Source: a virus
Length of the DNA stretch: 37,323 bases
IMG/VR virus record: IMGVR_UViG_3300043775_001178
Span: 1 to 37,323 of that record
Direction: 5' to 3' (one strand)
How positions within the stretch are numbered: the stretch's first letter is position 1; every line of letters starts with the position of its first letter. Shown one piece after another: positions 20,328 through 28,561 of this stretch. The notes beneath the pieces were generated by a model that did no database searches, was not told where the DNA came from, and saw only the letters and a program-made list of their open reading frames with translations. The position numbers and the translations under genes were made by a program.

Positions 20328-20780
20328 TCAATTCGCAGCGGCACGGCGGGCGTTGCGGATTGCTCGTTTGACGAGCAGGCGACCGGCGACATCGAGGAAG
20401 GGGAGTCCGCGTTTCTCGGCTTCCTCGCGGAGCCAGCCGACGATGGTGTCGAGGTTCGACTCGCACCATTCCGAGCCTTGGCGGTCCATCTCCGCAGCGC
20501 GAGCGTTGCATGAGCAGTTCGGCGTGGCGGTGATGCCGACCGTGGCGAGAAGTTTTTTCAGTTCAGTGCCGGGGCCGACCTGCGGCCGCTTCGCCAATTC
20601 GGCTACGTGAGGAGCATACTTGGCGACAAGTTGATAAAACTTTGCGTCGTGAATAACAACGTGCCACGGCTGGCCGTTTTCATCATTTATTACTTGTCCG
20701 CTTTGTAACACATCCTCCACATATCCTTCCGGGCGTTCGTTGGCAACTTCAAGAATCGAAGAAACTAAAAGCAACTTCAT
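20328..20780 (-). CDS. Protein of unknown function following the tail genes
   Basis: The protein is 150 residues. MKLLLVSSILEVANERPEGY starts an alpha/beta region, then TPNCSCNARAAEMDRQGSEW with three cysteines, then a helical tail (TIVGWLREEAEKRGLPFLDV, LLVKRAIRNARRAA). It lies directly behind the cysteine-rich tail protein with an ATGA overlap, so it may be translated with it. The CxC motif could bind metal. It is lower in GC than most of the window, like its upstream neighbour. Function unknown. Confidence 0.55.
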   Translation of the reverse strand: MKLLLVSSILEVANERPEGYVEDVLQSGQVINDENGQPWHVVIHDAKFYQLVAKYAPHVAELAKRPQVGPGTELKKLLATVGITATPNCSCNARAAEMDRQGSEWCESNLDTIVGWLREEAEKRGLPFLDVAGRLLVKRAIRNARRAAAN

Positions 20781-21817
20781 GGCGCACACACTAAGGACAC
20801 TGTAGGAGATTGATGCGTCCACAGATCACAAGCGAAACTCCAGCCAGAAAAGTTTGGGCAGTTGTTTGGCTGGGCCGGGGAGATGACGTAGCTGCACGGA
20901 CTTGGCTCAGAAATGCCTTGGATCATCGGTCCGTTTGCTGCTCTTTCAATGTTGCTGCCGTTCACGAATTGCACCACCGTAGTTCCTCTGTCTGAAGAAC
21001 TCGGGGAGCGAGCTATTTCAAACCTAGTGACCTCACAGCCAGCCGGTAATTGCCAAACCGGCGGCCCTCCAGATAGGCAATGAACGTATGGACCAGTACG
21101 ATAACCTATGTCTCTGCATAAGTCGGCCTCTGCTGCCTCGCCGCTTAGGCTCAGCCCATGCACAATAGCCTTGAATGGCTCGCAAGTTGTGGAAGGGAGG
21201 TTTATCGTAATGACAGCCGTGTCGATAACTTGCTGTAACTGCTGATCGCACCCTTCTTGGCACTTCGATGCGTTATTGAAAGCCGAGGCTATTGTCGCCC
21301 CAGTGCTTCGGACTGAACCAGCAAGGGCAAGCACGTACCTTGTCTTTGGCTGTCCAAGCGGAAGAGGACACGGGCTGCCGTCATCAATGCCCACGGTATA
21401 CATATTGCATACGGTTTGCCCGATTTCCTCTCCAAAGCACAGGATTAGGTTGATTGGCGCGCCTTGAAAGTATCCGCCAGAAGTTATTTGCTCGTAGTTG
21501 GGGCAAGTCCTGTCGTTCAAGAATGACGCGACGGACACGCCCCGAGATGACGCAGTGGTCATACATGGCGCGACCCACATGCCTCGCGACTGTCTTATAG
21601 ACGCGGTGCTGTTGGCAAGATTCCGGTAGCGAAGGTTAGCGATCACAGATATCCCGTCATCAGCAAAGCGATTTTGCTGTCCGAACTCAAAAAAGAACTG
21701 CGATGCTTGACTGGGCTGGAACGGAACAACCGTTGTTTGTCCTGCGTACGTAATGTTGATATTGCACCCGGCTCCGGGGCAGTCGCAACTGGCGGGAAGG
21801 CAACACGGGCAACTCAT
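20777..21817 (-). CDS. Cysteine-rich probable tail tip or receptor-binding protein
   Basis: The protein is 346 residues with 21 cysteines by count, beginning MSCPCCLPASCDCPGAGC. The rest is beta-rich with repeated short strands (FAGQ-type, VVPFQPSQASQFFFEF, YVLALAGSVRSTGAT). No enzyme motif is seen. Position after the distal tail genes suggests a virion surface protein or host-recognition protein, with disulfides or metal sites for stability. Codon and base use are visibly more AT-rich than neighbours, a sign of recent exchange, as expected for receptor-binding genes. The function is inferred from position only. Confidence 0.5.
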   Translation of the reverse strand: MSCPCCLPASCDCPGAGCNINITYAGQTTVVPFQPSQASQFFFEFGQQNRFADDGISVIANLRYRNLANSTASIRQSRGMWVAPCMTTASSRGVSVASFLNDRTCPNYEQITSGGYFQGAPINLILCFGEEIGQTVCNMYTVGIDDGSPCPLPLGQPKTRYVLALAGSVRSTGATIASAFNNASKCQEGCDQQLQQVIDTAVITINLPSTTCEPFKAIVHGLSLSGEAAEADLCRDIGYRTGPYVHCLSGGPPVWQLPAGCEVTRFEIARSPSSSDRGTTVVQFVNGSNIERAANGPMIQGISEPSPCSYVISPAQPNNCPNFSGWSFACDLWTHQSPTVSLVCAP

Positions 21818-22383
21818 CACGTCACCTTGAATTGAACGAAGGAAGCGGTGTAGGTCGATGACACGAACACGGCCGTTGCCGTCGATTGCAGCACGATAAG
21901 GCTGACGGTCGCTTGTGTCCTTGACACCGTGATCGAGCAGTTCGACGTGTTGAGCGTAGCCGCAATCAGTACATTCGCGACGGCGGTCTGGTTCGCCGTT
22001 GAGACCACGCGAACGCCAGTAGCGGTTTGCGAAATAAACACCGCCGTCGCCGTCTCGAACGGCACGTCGATCAGATGCCACGCAGTGCCGTCCTTCGCGA
22101 CGGCACAGTCCGTCTCGCCTGCCGGTGCGGGCATCGGAAAGAACAGATTGACCACGCTCGCGGTATTCGGCGTCGCAGTCTGGTACTTGAACGTGACGGT
22201 CTTCGTCGAATTGATCGCCCACGCGCCGCTGAACGTCGCGATGCGGAACGTCTTCCGCTGCTGCGTCGGCGGGACCGTGTCAAACCGTAACGGGCTCTCG
22301 GTGCGATCGCCGATCTCGACGCGACGCACGGCGTTCGCGATCCGCTCGGCAGACGAGCGATCGAAGATCACCGGGTCGGCCAC
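21817..22383 (-). CDS. Distal tail protein of unknown function
   Basis: The protein is 188 residues. It begins MADPVIFDRSSAERIANAVRRVE, then is beta-rich and threonine/serine/valine-rich (TATPNTASVVNLFF, ISQTATGVRVVSTANQTAV), consistent with a beta-structured virion component. The GTG start lies 3 bases from the upstream stop, and its stop forms TGATG with the next ATG. It is placed between the small structural gene and the cysteine-rich protein in the tail block. A baseplate or fibre part is likely; the exact role is open. Confidence 0.5.
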   Translation of the reverse strand: MADPVIFDRSSAERIANAVRRVEIGDRTESPLRFDTVPPTQQRKTFRIATFSGAWAINSTKTVTFKYQTATPNTASVVNLFFPMPAPAGETDCAVAKDGTAWHLIDVPFETATAVFISQTATGVRVVSTANQTAVANVLIAATLNTSNCSITVSRTQATVSLIVLQSTATAVFVSSTYTASFVQFKVT

Positions 22384-22386
22384 GAC

Positions 22387-22758
22387 TCAGTCCTCCAGTA
22401 CCTGGAGCATGAGGCGACCGGCGGACGCTGCCTTCGCGGCGTAGTTGCCGGGAGCGAGCCGGAAGAGTGCGGCATCGCCGGGACGCAGCCGCACCGTCTC
22501 GTGGAGCGTCGTGCCGTCGAGGCGGCCGAACGACACGGTGGCGGTCTGGTTCGTGCTCGTCACGAGCGAGCGGGCGAAGCACAGCCCGAGCGTCGAGGCG
22601 GCACTCGTCACGAACTGGCTCGTCGCCGTCGTGAGATCGAGCGTCGCCGCGAGCACGCCGGTCGTGCTCATGTCGGTCGTGATGCCATTGGCGAAGAACT
22701 GCTGTACGAGAGCGCCACGCGAGGCGCTCACCTGCACGTTGTACGTTATGTCTGGCAT
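22387..22758 (-). CDS. Small tail-associated protein
   Basis: The protein is 123 residues. MPDITYNVQVSASRGALVQQ is followed by threonine-rich strands (TTATSQFVTSAASTLGL) and LRPGDAALFRLAPGNYAA, a beta-sandwich-like pattern. An AGGAGA site precedes the ATG. Small beta proteins here often form tail fibre or decoration parts, but no family match is claimed. Confidence 0.5.
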   Translation of the reverse strand: MPDITYNVQVSASRGALVQQFFANGITTDMSTTGVLAATLDLTTATSQFVTSAASTLGLCFARSLVTSTNQTATVSFGRLDGTTLHETVRLRPGDAALFRLAPGNYAAKAASAGRLMLQVLED

Positions 22759-22768
22759 GAGAAGTCTC

Positions 22769-23647
22769 CTACGCTGGCGGGCTGCCGAAGTACGAATTGA
22801 AATCCACCTCGCGATGGACGCGACGCGTGAGGATCGCGGGAGCACCGAGCGTCTGCCCTCCGCTGCCGTCGAGTCCGACCGGGCCGGGCGAGGCGACCCA
22901 CTCGGCGTTCTGGAAGTCGAACACCATCGCGCGGCGCTTCTCGCTGCCGCTCAGGAAATTGAATCCCACGTCGGGCAGTTGCAGCGGCCACCCCGTCTGG
23001 CGAAACAGGAGCTCGACCTTCACCGCCCAGAAGCGATGCAGCGTGCCGCCGTACTCTTCAAACTTGAGCTCGCCCGAGATGCCCTGGCACTTCCAGCAAT
23101 GCGTGGCTCCGCCGATCCAACTCGTCGAGTTGATCGTGTTCGTGAGCCCGATCGCGAGCGATGAAGGGAACGTCGCGAGGTTTTGCGAGATGACGACCTT
23201 GCACTGAGCTTCGTCGGTTGTGAGCCCCTCGAAGTAGTCGTACGCGGAGTTGGTCAGCGGACGCTGGTCGCCGTTTCCGCTGCCGTGGTAGTAGAAGAGC
23301 GCGGGCACCGTGGCACCCTGCGTGGTGAACGTCCACAACGCCGGTCGGCTCGTCGGTGCCGCGAGTTGATCGAGCCCGCCGCTTGGGAAGCCGTACTGCG
23401 CCGTGACAAGCGAGTGGTACTGCGAGCCTTCGTAGTTCTCTTCGTACTCAATCTCGACGCACCGCACGTCGGCGTACTCGGGATGAGCGCTGCCGATGTC
23501 AAGCGACAGTGCGGCGGCGACTTGGTTCGCCGTCGTCGCCTGCCCAGACGCGTCGTGCGTGACGACGAACTGCCGCGTGAGGTCGCGAGACTCGCCGAGG
23601 CGGAACTTGTTCGAGCGCGGTAGTTCGCGATGGTGTGCGACGCCCAT
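22769..23647 (-). CDS. Distal tail structural protein
   Basis: The protein is 292 residues. It begins MGVAHHRELPRSNKFRLGES and is beta-rich throughout (VRCVEIEYEENYEGSQYHSL, FFQTGWPL-type strands, GFNFLSGSEKRRAMVFDFQN). It lies immediately downstream of the tape measure gene with TGATG overlap, where siphovirus tails usually encode the distal tail protein (Dit). The sequence does not show a clear Dit signature, so the assignment is positional. There are no enzymatic motifs. Confidence 0.55.
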   Translation of the reverse strand: MGVAHHRELPRSNKFRLGESRDLTRQFVVTHDASGQATTANQVAAALSLDIGSAHPEYADVRCVEIEYEENYEGSQYHSLVTAQYGFPSGGLDQLAAPTSRPALWTFTTQGATVPALFYYHGSGNGDQRPLTNSAYDYFEGLTTDEAQCKVVISQNLATFPSSLAIGLTNTINSTSWIGGATHCWKCQGISGELKFEEYGGTLHRFWAVKVELLFRQTGWPLQLPDVGFNFLSGSEKRRAMVFDFQNAEWVASPGPVGLDGSGGQTLGAPAILTRRVHREVDFNSYFGSPPA

Positions 23648-26600
23648 CAGCCGACTCCTCCACCAATCTGGACGACGGGACCGGCAAACTGTGCCGAGAT
23701 CGCCACGAGCGTGTCACGTAGTTCGGTGAGCCGCCGCGTCTGGAGCCGCGCCTCGATGAGCGCCGGGTCTTGCTGATTCGCGGCGAGGTTCAAGAACAGC
23801 GCCGCGCCTTCGGCGGTGCGGATGTCGTTGCCTTGGATGACGCCCGAGCCGAGCGTGTTGAGCTCGCGGATGCGGGCGACCTGACGCTGGTTCTCGGCTT
23901 CGATCGCCTTCGCCCGCTCCTCGGCGAACTTCTTTTGCTCTTCCTCCGACTTCTTCTGCTGCTCGTTCAGAGCTTGCAGGTACTGCTCGCGCTGCTGGGC
24001 GATCTGCTGCTCCAACTGCTGCCTGCCGCTGGCAACGTCACGCTCTTTCGCGGCGACTTGGTCAAGCAGCCCGAGACGCTGGATGCCAGCGTTGACCGCG
24101 ACTTGATCACCAGCGGCCCGAGCCGCCTGCACCTCTTGTTGCACGCGAATGATCTCGCGCTCGAACTCCGCAACTCGCTGTGCCGCCGCGAGACGTTGCT
24201 GGTCGCCGCCGAACCGGGCGAGGTTGACCGCTTGATCGACTGCGTCGTTGACTCGCTTGCGCTCGTCCGCGACCGCCTTGACGTTCGCGATCTCCTGCTC
24301 GAAGAGCTGCTGCTGCCGTGCGACCTCGGCCTCAAACGCCTCGCGGTTGAGGATGCCGTCGCGGGCCTGCTCTTGGGCGGCGGCGATGCCATCTTGGAGT
24401 CGTGCGGCGGCTGCGTTGCCAGCCTCGCCAAACTGTGCGGCCTGCTCGGCGAGACGGTTGAAGTTGCCGCCCACGGCCTCGAAAGCCTTCTCGAAGCCGC
24501 CCTCGAACCCTTGGGCTGCGGCTTGCAGTTGCTCGTCGAGTTGACCCTGCAGCGCCCGCAGTTCATCGAGCCGCCCCTGTGCGGCACCGCTGTCGCCTGT
24601 GCCGGTCTCGGCGATCTCCTGCTGGACGCGGGCGATCTCGCGCTCCACGGCCGACAGGTCGTCGATGATTTTCTGTGTTGCATCGGTTGTCTTGAGCAGC
24701 GACTCGATTCGCTTGGCGTCGGCGTCAGCCTGCTCGCGAGCAGCCGTCACCGCCTCGGTACGCAGGGCGAGCTCCTGCTGAATCGCCGCGTTGACGCCCC
24801 CTTGCAGTTCGTTGATGCGAGCGATCTCGTCTGCCGTGAGCTCGCCGTCCTCTTGCGCCGCAGCAACGGCCGCCTCGAACTCACGCATCAAGCCTGTCAC
24901 CCGGCTGGACTCATCAACGATGCCGTTGAAAAACTCGTCGAATGCCTCGCGTGTCTTGTCGATGTTCGTGTTGACCTTGAACTCTGGAGAGCGAGCTTGC
25001 TCGATCCGGCTCCTCATGCCCTCGATAAACTGCTCGGCCGGGCCTGCCGCCGCAGCGTCGCCGTCGGTTCCATTGAGCAACCGATCGGTGGCGTCGCCGA
25101 CACTAGACGCTGCGTCGATCAGTTCCTGCGCGTTCTGATCGAGTGCCGCCTGGCTCGCTGCAACCAAGTCACGCCCGAACGCTTCGAGGTCCGAGTTGAG
25201 ATACGATCCAATCGCTTCGAGCGCCTTGCCAAGAGCAAGGGCGAGAGAGTTGCCCGCAATCTCGAACGCATTGAACGCCGCGCGCAGTCCTTCGTAGACA
25301 ATCGTGAACACTTCGCCGGTCGCCTGAAAAACAGCAGCGGCATCGACGAGCACCGTGGACAGGTCGCCGAACTGCGACACGAACGAGTCAAACACGCCCG
25401 CGAGGAACTCGGCACCGTTGAGCAGCGTGTCGGTGATCGCATCGGCGATCGCCGTTCCGCCTTCTCCATTCGCACCAGAGAACGACTCGACAAACGCGAG
25501 AAACTCATCGGCGATCGCGGTGACGACTGGCGCGAGATTTCCTGTCACCTGACCGATGATGCCTTCGACGGTCGCACTCACGAGGTCGAAAGCGTCATTC
25601 ATCTCGGCGATGTTGGCGACTTGGTCCTCGCTCACGATGATCCCGAGACGCTCGGCTCTCGCCGTGAGCTCCTCGACGCTTGCAGCGCCCTCCTTGAACA
25701 GCGGGACGAGAGCGGCACCCTGCTTGCCGAAGATTTCAACCGCAGCGGCGGCACGGTCTGCCGATGTCGGCAACGCACCGATCGCCGCCGAGATCGCCTC
25801 AAACTGCTGCTCGGGCCGCAGCCCGCGAATCTCGGCGAGCGAGACGCCTACCGAACGGAGCGTCTTGTCGAACGCACCGCCTGGATCAGCCTTGCCGATC
25901 GACACGCCGAGCCGCGTCACCGCCGTGGCGAACTGCTCCGTGTCAACGCCCGAGAGCTTCGCAGCGAGCCCGAGTCCCTGGAGCTTTTGGACCGGCACGT
26001 CGATCCGGTTGCTGAGATCGTTTAGCGAATCGAGCGACGTGGACACGCTCGACACGATGCCGCTGATCTGGCTGGTCGCACTACGCACAGCGCCGGACAG
26101 CACCTGAAACCCATCGACGATTGCACGCCCGATCTGGAGCCGGGAGATGGCTGTGAGTTGACGCGAGATGCCTTCGAGTTGCGTGCTCGTGCCCTTGGCT
26201 GACTGCGATGTGCGGTCGAGGTCCGCTCTGGCGACCTGCATCGCGCGGTTGAACGTGTCCTGCGAGATCCTTCCCGCAGCCACCTGCTCTCGTAGTTCTG
26301 CAACCGCACGCTCATACTTCTGGAGCGGAGTTATGTTTTGCTCAGTGATCTGAGCGGCGCGACGCAGCGCTGTCGCCTCCTCGGTCGCGGCGTTGCGAAC
26401 GTCCTCGAATGACTTGGCGAACTGCTCGGCGGAAATCGTTCCGGCTCGCCTTGCAGCCGTGAGGTCTTGCAGTGCCTTCGCCGTAGAGTCCTGCGCCTTG
26501 GCGGCGGCCTCGCTTGTGGAGGCGAACTCTTCGAAAATCTTCGTGACCTTGTCGGCTTCCTTGCCGAGAGTTTGCAGCGCACGCTCGACCGGATCGAGCT

Positions 26601-26655
26601 TCAGTTGCGTCGAGTCCGCACTGATCTTGAGGGCAAGCCCGAGGATGTTTGCCAT
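23647..26655 (-). CDS. Tail tape measure protein
   Basis: The protein is 1002 residues, the longest gene in the window. It starts MANILGLALKISADSTQLKL and has long helical, alanine- and glutamine-rich coiled coils (for example EAEVARQQQLFEQEIANVKA) at both ends, with hydrophobic segments (ITGNLAPVVTAIADEFLAFV) that could insert into the host membrane during injection. By the rule that tape measure length sets tail length, about 0.15 nm per residue would give a tail near 150 nm. It is preceded by the frameshifted chaperone genes, the usual order in siphoviruses. Confidence 0.9.
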   Translation of the reverse strand: MANILGLALKISADSTQLKLDPVERALQTLGKEADKVTKIFEEFASTSEAAAKAQDSTAKALQDLTAARRAGTISAEQFAKSFEDVRNAATEEATALRRAAQITEQNITPLQKYERAVAELREQVAAGRISQDTFNRAMQVARADLDRTSQSAKGTSTQLEGISRQLTAISRLQIGRAIVDGFQVLSGAVRSATSQISGIVSSVSTSLDSLNDLSNRIDVPVQKLQGLGLAAKLSGVDTEQFATAVTRLGVSIGKADPGGAFDKTLRSVGVSLAEIRGLRPEQQFEAISAAIGALPTSADRAAAAVEIFGKQGAALVPLFKEGAASVEELTARAERLGIIVSEDQVANIAEMNDAFDLVSATVEGIIGQVTGNLAPVVTAIADEFLAFVESFSGANGEGGTAIADAITDTLLNGAEFLAGVFDSFVSQFGDLSTVLVDAAAVFQATGEVFTIVYEGLRAAFNAFEIAGNSLALALGKALEAIGSYLNSDLEAFGRDLVAASQAALDQNAQELIDAASSVGDATDRLLNGTDGDAAAAGPAEQFIEGMRSRIEQARSPEFKVNTNIDKTREAFDEFFNGIVDESSRVTGLMREFEAAVAAAQEDGELTADEIARINELQGGVNAAIQQELALRTEAVTAAREQADADAKRIESLLKTTDATQKIIDDLSAVEREIARVQQEIAETGTGDSGAAQGRLDELRALQGQLDEQLQAAAQGFEGGFEKAFEAVGGNFNRLAEQAAQFGEAGNAAAARLQDGIAAAQEQARDGILNREAFEAEVARQQQLFEQEIANVKAVADERKRVNDAVDQAVNLARFGGDQQRLAAAQRVAEFEREIIRVQQEVQAARAAGDQVAVNAGIQRLGLLDQVAAKERDVASGRQQLEQQIAQQREQYLQALNEQQKKSEEEQKKFAEERAKAIEAENQRQVARIRELNTLGSGVIQGNDIRTAEGAALFLNLAANQQDPALIEARLQTRRLTELRDTLVAISAQFAGPVVQIGGGVG

Positions 26656-26658
26656 GGT

Positions 26659-26979
26659 TCAGTCCACAATCCCCATGTCACGCCGTAGCCGAAGGATCGC
26701 CTCGCGGTCCTGCGACTCGTGCTGCGGTGGCCGAGCCTTCGGAATGAAATCCTCTGCGGTCGGCGGCTTGCCTCTTTTCGGATCGGTGTACGGTGCCATG
26801 GCGATCGAGGCGAGCAGTCCTGTCTGGAGCCACGGGTCGGACAGCGGAACGAAGTACCTCGTGTATGCCATCCACTCGCTCAACTCCCGCGAATCCATCC
26901 GCTCGCACAACTCGCGAACGGTCATTCGCAGATGCCCCGCCAGCGCGAAGAGGAACCTCCGCGATGGCGAGGCGTTCAG
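26659..26979 (-). CDS. Tail assembly chaperone, frameshift extension (gpGT-like)
   Basis: This frame is reached by a -1 shift at A_AAA_AAC (26985-26979) from the upstream chaperone. It is open from 26979 to its stop and adds about 106 residues, giving a fusion near 222 residues. The added domain (LAGHLRMTVRELCERM, SRELSEWMAYTRYFVPLSDP, PYTDPKRGKPPTAEDFIP) resembles the T domain of lambda gpGT. The fusion and the short form together guide tail tube polymerisation on the tape measure protein and are absent from the virion. An ATG at 26925 could also start it alone. Confidence 0.85.
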   Translation of the reverse strand: MNASPSRRFLFALAGHLRMTVRELCERMDSRELSEWMAYTRYFVPLSDPWLQTGLLASIAMAPYTDPKRGKPPTAEDFIPKARPPQHESQDREAILRLRRDMGIVD

Positions 26980-27326
26980 TTTTTTGCGAGCTGCTCGACA
27001 TCGGCCTCCGTCATGTTGTTGTGCTTGAGGGCCGAGTCGAAGAGGCGACCGACGACCGCGCCGCTGCGGCTTGCCAGCGCGACGACCTGGGTGCGGGTGA
27101 AGAGCAATTCGCCCTTCTCATTGCAGAGGCAGCGGGCGAGGTACTCGGAGCGGAAGTTCTCGATGCCGGAATCTTTCTTCCCGATCCACAACCGCTCATA
27201 TGAGTCACGCTCTCCGACGCTCATCACGCGGATGTACACGTCGCCGCCCCACTCGGGCACGGTGATCGGCCCCATGAGCCCTGCGTCGTTCGATGCGAGA
27301 ATCTGCTCTGCCGTCAGTGTCGCCAT
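26976..27326 (-). CDS. Tail assembly chaperone (gpG-like)
   Basis: The protein is 116 residues. MATLTAEQILASNDAGLMGP is followed by a compact mixed fold ending in DVEQLAKN. It matches the position and size of lambda gpG and is made in excess of the frameshift product. Its last sense codons, GCA AAA AAC, sit on the slippery heptamer and are followed directly by TGA, so ribosomes terminate or slip here. The chaperone helps arrange tail tube subunits around the tape measure protein. Confidence 0.85.
   Translation of the reverse strand: MATLTAEQILASNDAGLMGPITVPEWGGDVYIRVMSVGERDSYERLWIGKKDSGIENFRSEYLARCLCNEKGELLFTRTQVVALASRSGAVVGRLFDSALKHNNMTEADVEQLAKN
26979..26985 (-). other. -1 ribosomal frameshift site A_AAA_AAC
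   Basis: On the minus strand the heptamer is in the correct frame (codons GCA-AAA-AAC) and is the last thing before the TGA. About 6 bases downstream CCTC...GAGG with outer GAA...TTC can form a stem-loop (inner stem CCTCGC/GCGGAGG with one bulge), a usual stimulator. The site type is as well known as any in phages. Confidence 0.88.
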
Positions 27327-27338
27327 GTGTCACTCACC

Positions 27339-27716
27339 TCACGATGGATACGTAGCGGTCACGCCGACCGTATCCATGACTTTGAACCGGTGGTCAAATT
27401 GCCAGACGCCGTTGAGCTCGCCACGGACCTCGGCACCGAGGTAGACGCAGTCCGCATCGAACACTGTGAACGTGCTCGAAGTGGCGGTGCCTTGGTCGTC
27501 CTGCGCCGTCACGGTGAGACGAGCCCGCACGCCGTACTGGCTCTCAGGCACCGCCGTGCGGGTGAACGCAGGCAGCGTGACCTCGCCCAGGTCGAGGGTC
27601 CACCGGGCCGTGCGAGCGGCAGGCATATCACGGACGAGATCGAGCGTGACGCTACTGACCTGCTGGACGGCGGTGCCGCCCCACGTGACAGCAACTCCCG
27701 AGACTCGCGTAGCCAT
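27339..27716 (-). CDS. Tail tube candidate or tail structural protein
   Basis: The protein is 125 residues and almost wholly beta-rich: VSGVAVTWGGTAVQQVSSVT, WTLDLGEVTLPAFTRTAV, YGVRARLTVTAQDD, then GVWQFDHRFKVMDTVGVTA. It lies between the other tail tube candidate and the chaperone genes, at the place and size of a tail tube subunit. Two such genes in a row suggest that one is the major tube protein and the other a minor or decoration form. Which is which is unresolved. Confidence 0.55.
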   Translation of the reverse strand: MATRVSGVAVTWGGTAVQQVSSVTLDLVRDMPAARTARWTLDLGEVTLPAFTRTAVPESQYGVRARLTVTAQDDQGTATSSTFTVFDADCVYLGAEVRGELNGVWQFDHRFKVMDTVGVTATYPS

Positions 27717-27734
27717 GACGGACCTCCGTCACGG

Positions 27735-28136
27735 TCAGCGAGCCACGGTGATCGTCGCCTGACCACGGATCGCGTCGTTCGTCGCGAGCGTCAGCGTGCT
27801 CGACGACACGGTGGCGGCCTTGCCGTTGATCAGCGTAGTGCCGCCGGTCGTGATCGTGATCGTGCCCGTCGCCGCGTCGAGGATGATGGTTTTCCCGAGG
27901 TAGTCGAACGTGACCGAGCGACCCGTGCCGCCGTCGTCGGCAGGGATCACGAGCGGACGGCTCAGCGTCGCGAGCGTCTCGCCGGTCGTCTGGCCGAGAT
28001 GCCCCACGTCCACGGTCGCCTCGGCGGCGGCACCGGGGTTCGTGTTCGAGATCACGATGTTCGTCACCGTGTAGACGGTGCCGAAGAGGTTCAACACCGT
28101 TCCGGCACCGTCATGAGGCGTCGAGGGATCGGGCAT
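27735..28136 (-). CDS. Tail tube candidate (major tail protein)
   Basis: The protein is 133 residues, beta-rich and rich in T, V and G: GTVLNLFGTVYTVTNIVISN, VTFDYLGKTIILDAATGTIT, LTLATNDAIRGQATITVA. The order DUF3168-like tail terminator, this gene, chaperones, tape measure is the standard siphovirus arrangement and supports a major tail tube role. The start is ATG with the upstream stop 2 bases away. Confirmation would need a structural comparison with lambda gpV-type folds. Confidence 0.6.
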   Translation of the reverse strand: MPDPSTPHDGAGTVLNLFGTVYTVTNIVISNTNPGAAAEATVDVGHLGQTTGETLATLSRPLVIPADDGGTGRSVTFDYLGKTIILDAATGTITITTGGTTLINGKAATVSSSTLTLATNDAIRGQATITVAR

Positions 28137-28138
28137 CG

Positions 28139-28561
28139 TCAAGTCTCCTGCCAGAGGATCGTGTACGTTTGCGTCACCGAAAACACCGGAGGCAGGTCGC
28201 CACCTGCCAACTGCACGAACCCGTCCTGCTCGTTCTGGAGCGCGACGTGCCGCACTGATACTGAGGATGCCACGGCGGTCCCCCACCCATCCAGTTTCGA
28301 CCGGCAGGCGTCGGCCAGTTCCCGCACCGCCTCATAGGTCTCGGCGTAGAGCTCCAGAGCGAGCGTCACGACCGGCAGCCCGCCACGGGTATTGCCCAGC
28401 GTCATCTCGCGGGTGACCGCCTGACGCCGCCACGTCGCCAGCGGGAGAGCCGCCGAGGCGGGGGCGAGGACCGGGTAGATGCGGGTGCCGAGGATCGCGG
28501 CCACCGTCGCGTCAGCGAGCAGGGCGTCGGCGACGGCTTTTTCGGGTGACTTGAATGCCAT
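28139..28561 (-). CDS. DUF3168-like tail terminator protein
   Basis: The protein is 140 residues. Key parts: EKAVADALLADATVAAILGT, RIYPVLAPASAALPLATWRR, VVTLALELYAETYEAVRELA, and VFSVTQTYTILW. This is the pattern of DUF3168 tail completion proteins, which cap the tail tube and join it to the head. ATG overlaps the upstream stop as TGATG; a GTG one codon earlier is possible. It is correctly placed between the gp10-like protein and the tube protein. Confidence 0.75.
   Translation of the reverse strand: MAFKSPEKAVADALLADATVAAILGTRIYPVLAPASAALPLATWRRQAVTREMTLGNTRGGLPVVTLALELYAETYEAVRELADACRSKLDGWGTAVASSVSVRHVALQNEQDGFVQLAGGDLPPVFSVTQTYTILWQET

Noticed and set aside
23770-26025. Very long plus-strand open frame (about 750 codons) opposite the tape measure gene
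   Set aside because: It is antisense to a clear 1002-residue tape measure protein, and long reverse frames are expected in GC-rich coding DNA with repeated heptads. Its leucine-rich translation is the mirror of those coiled coils.
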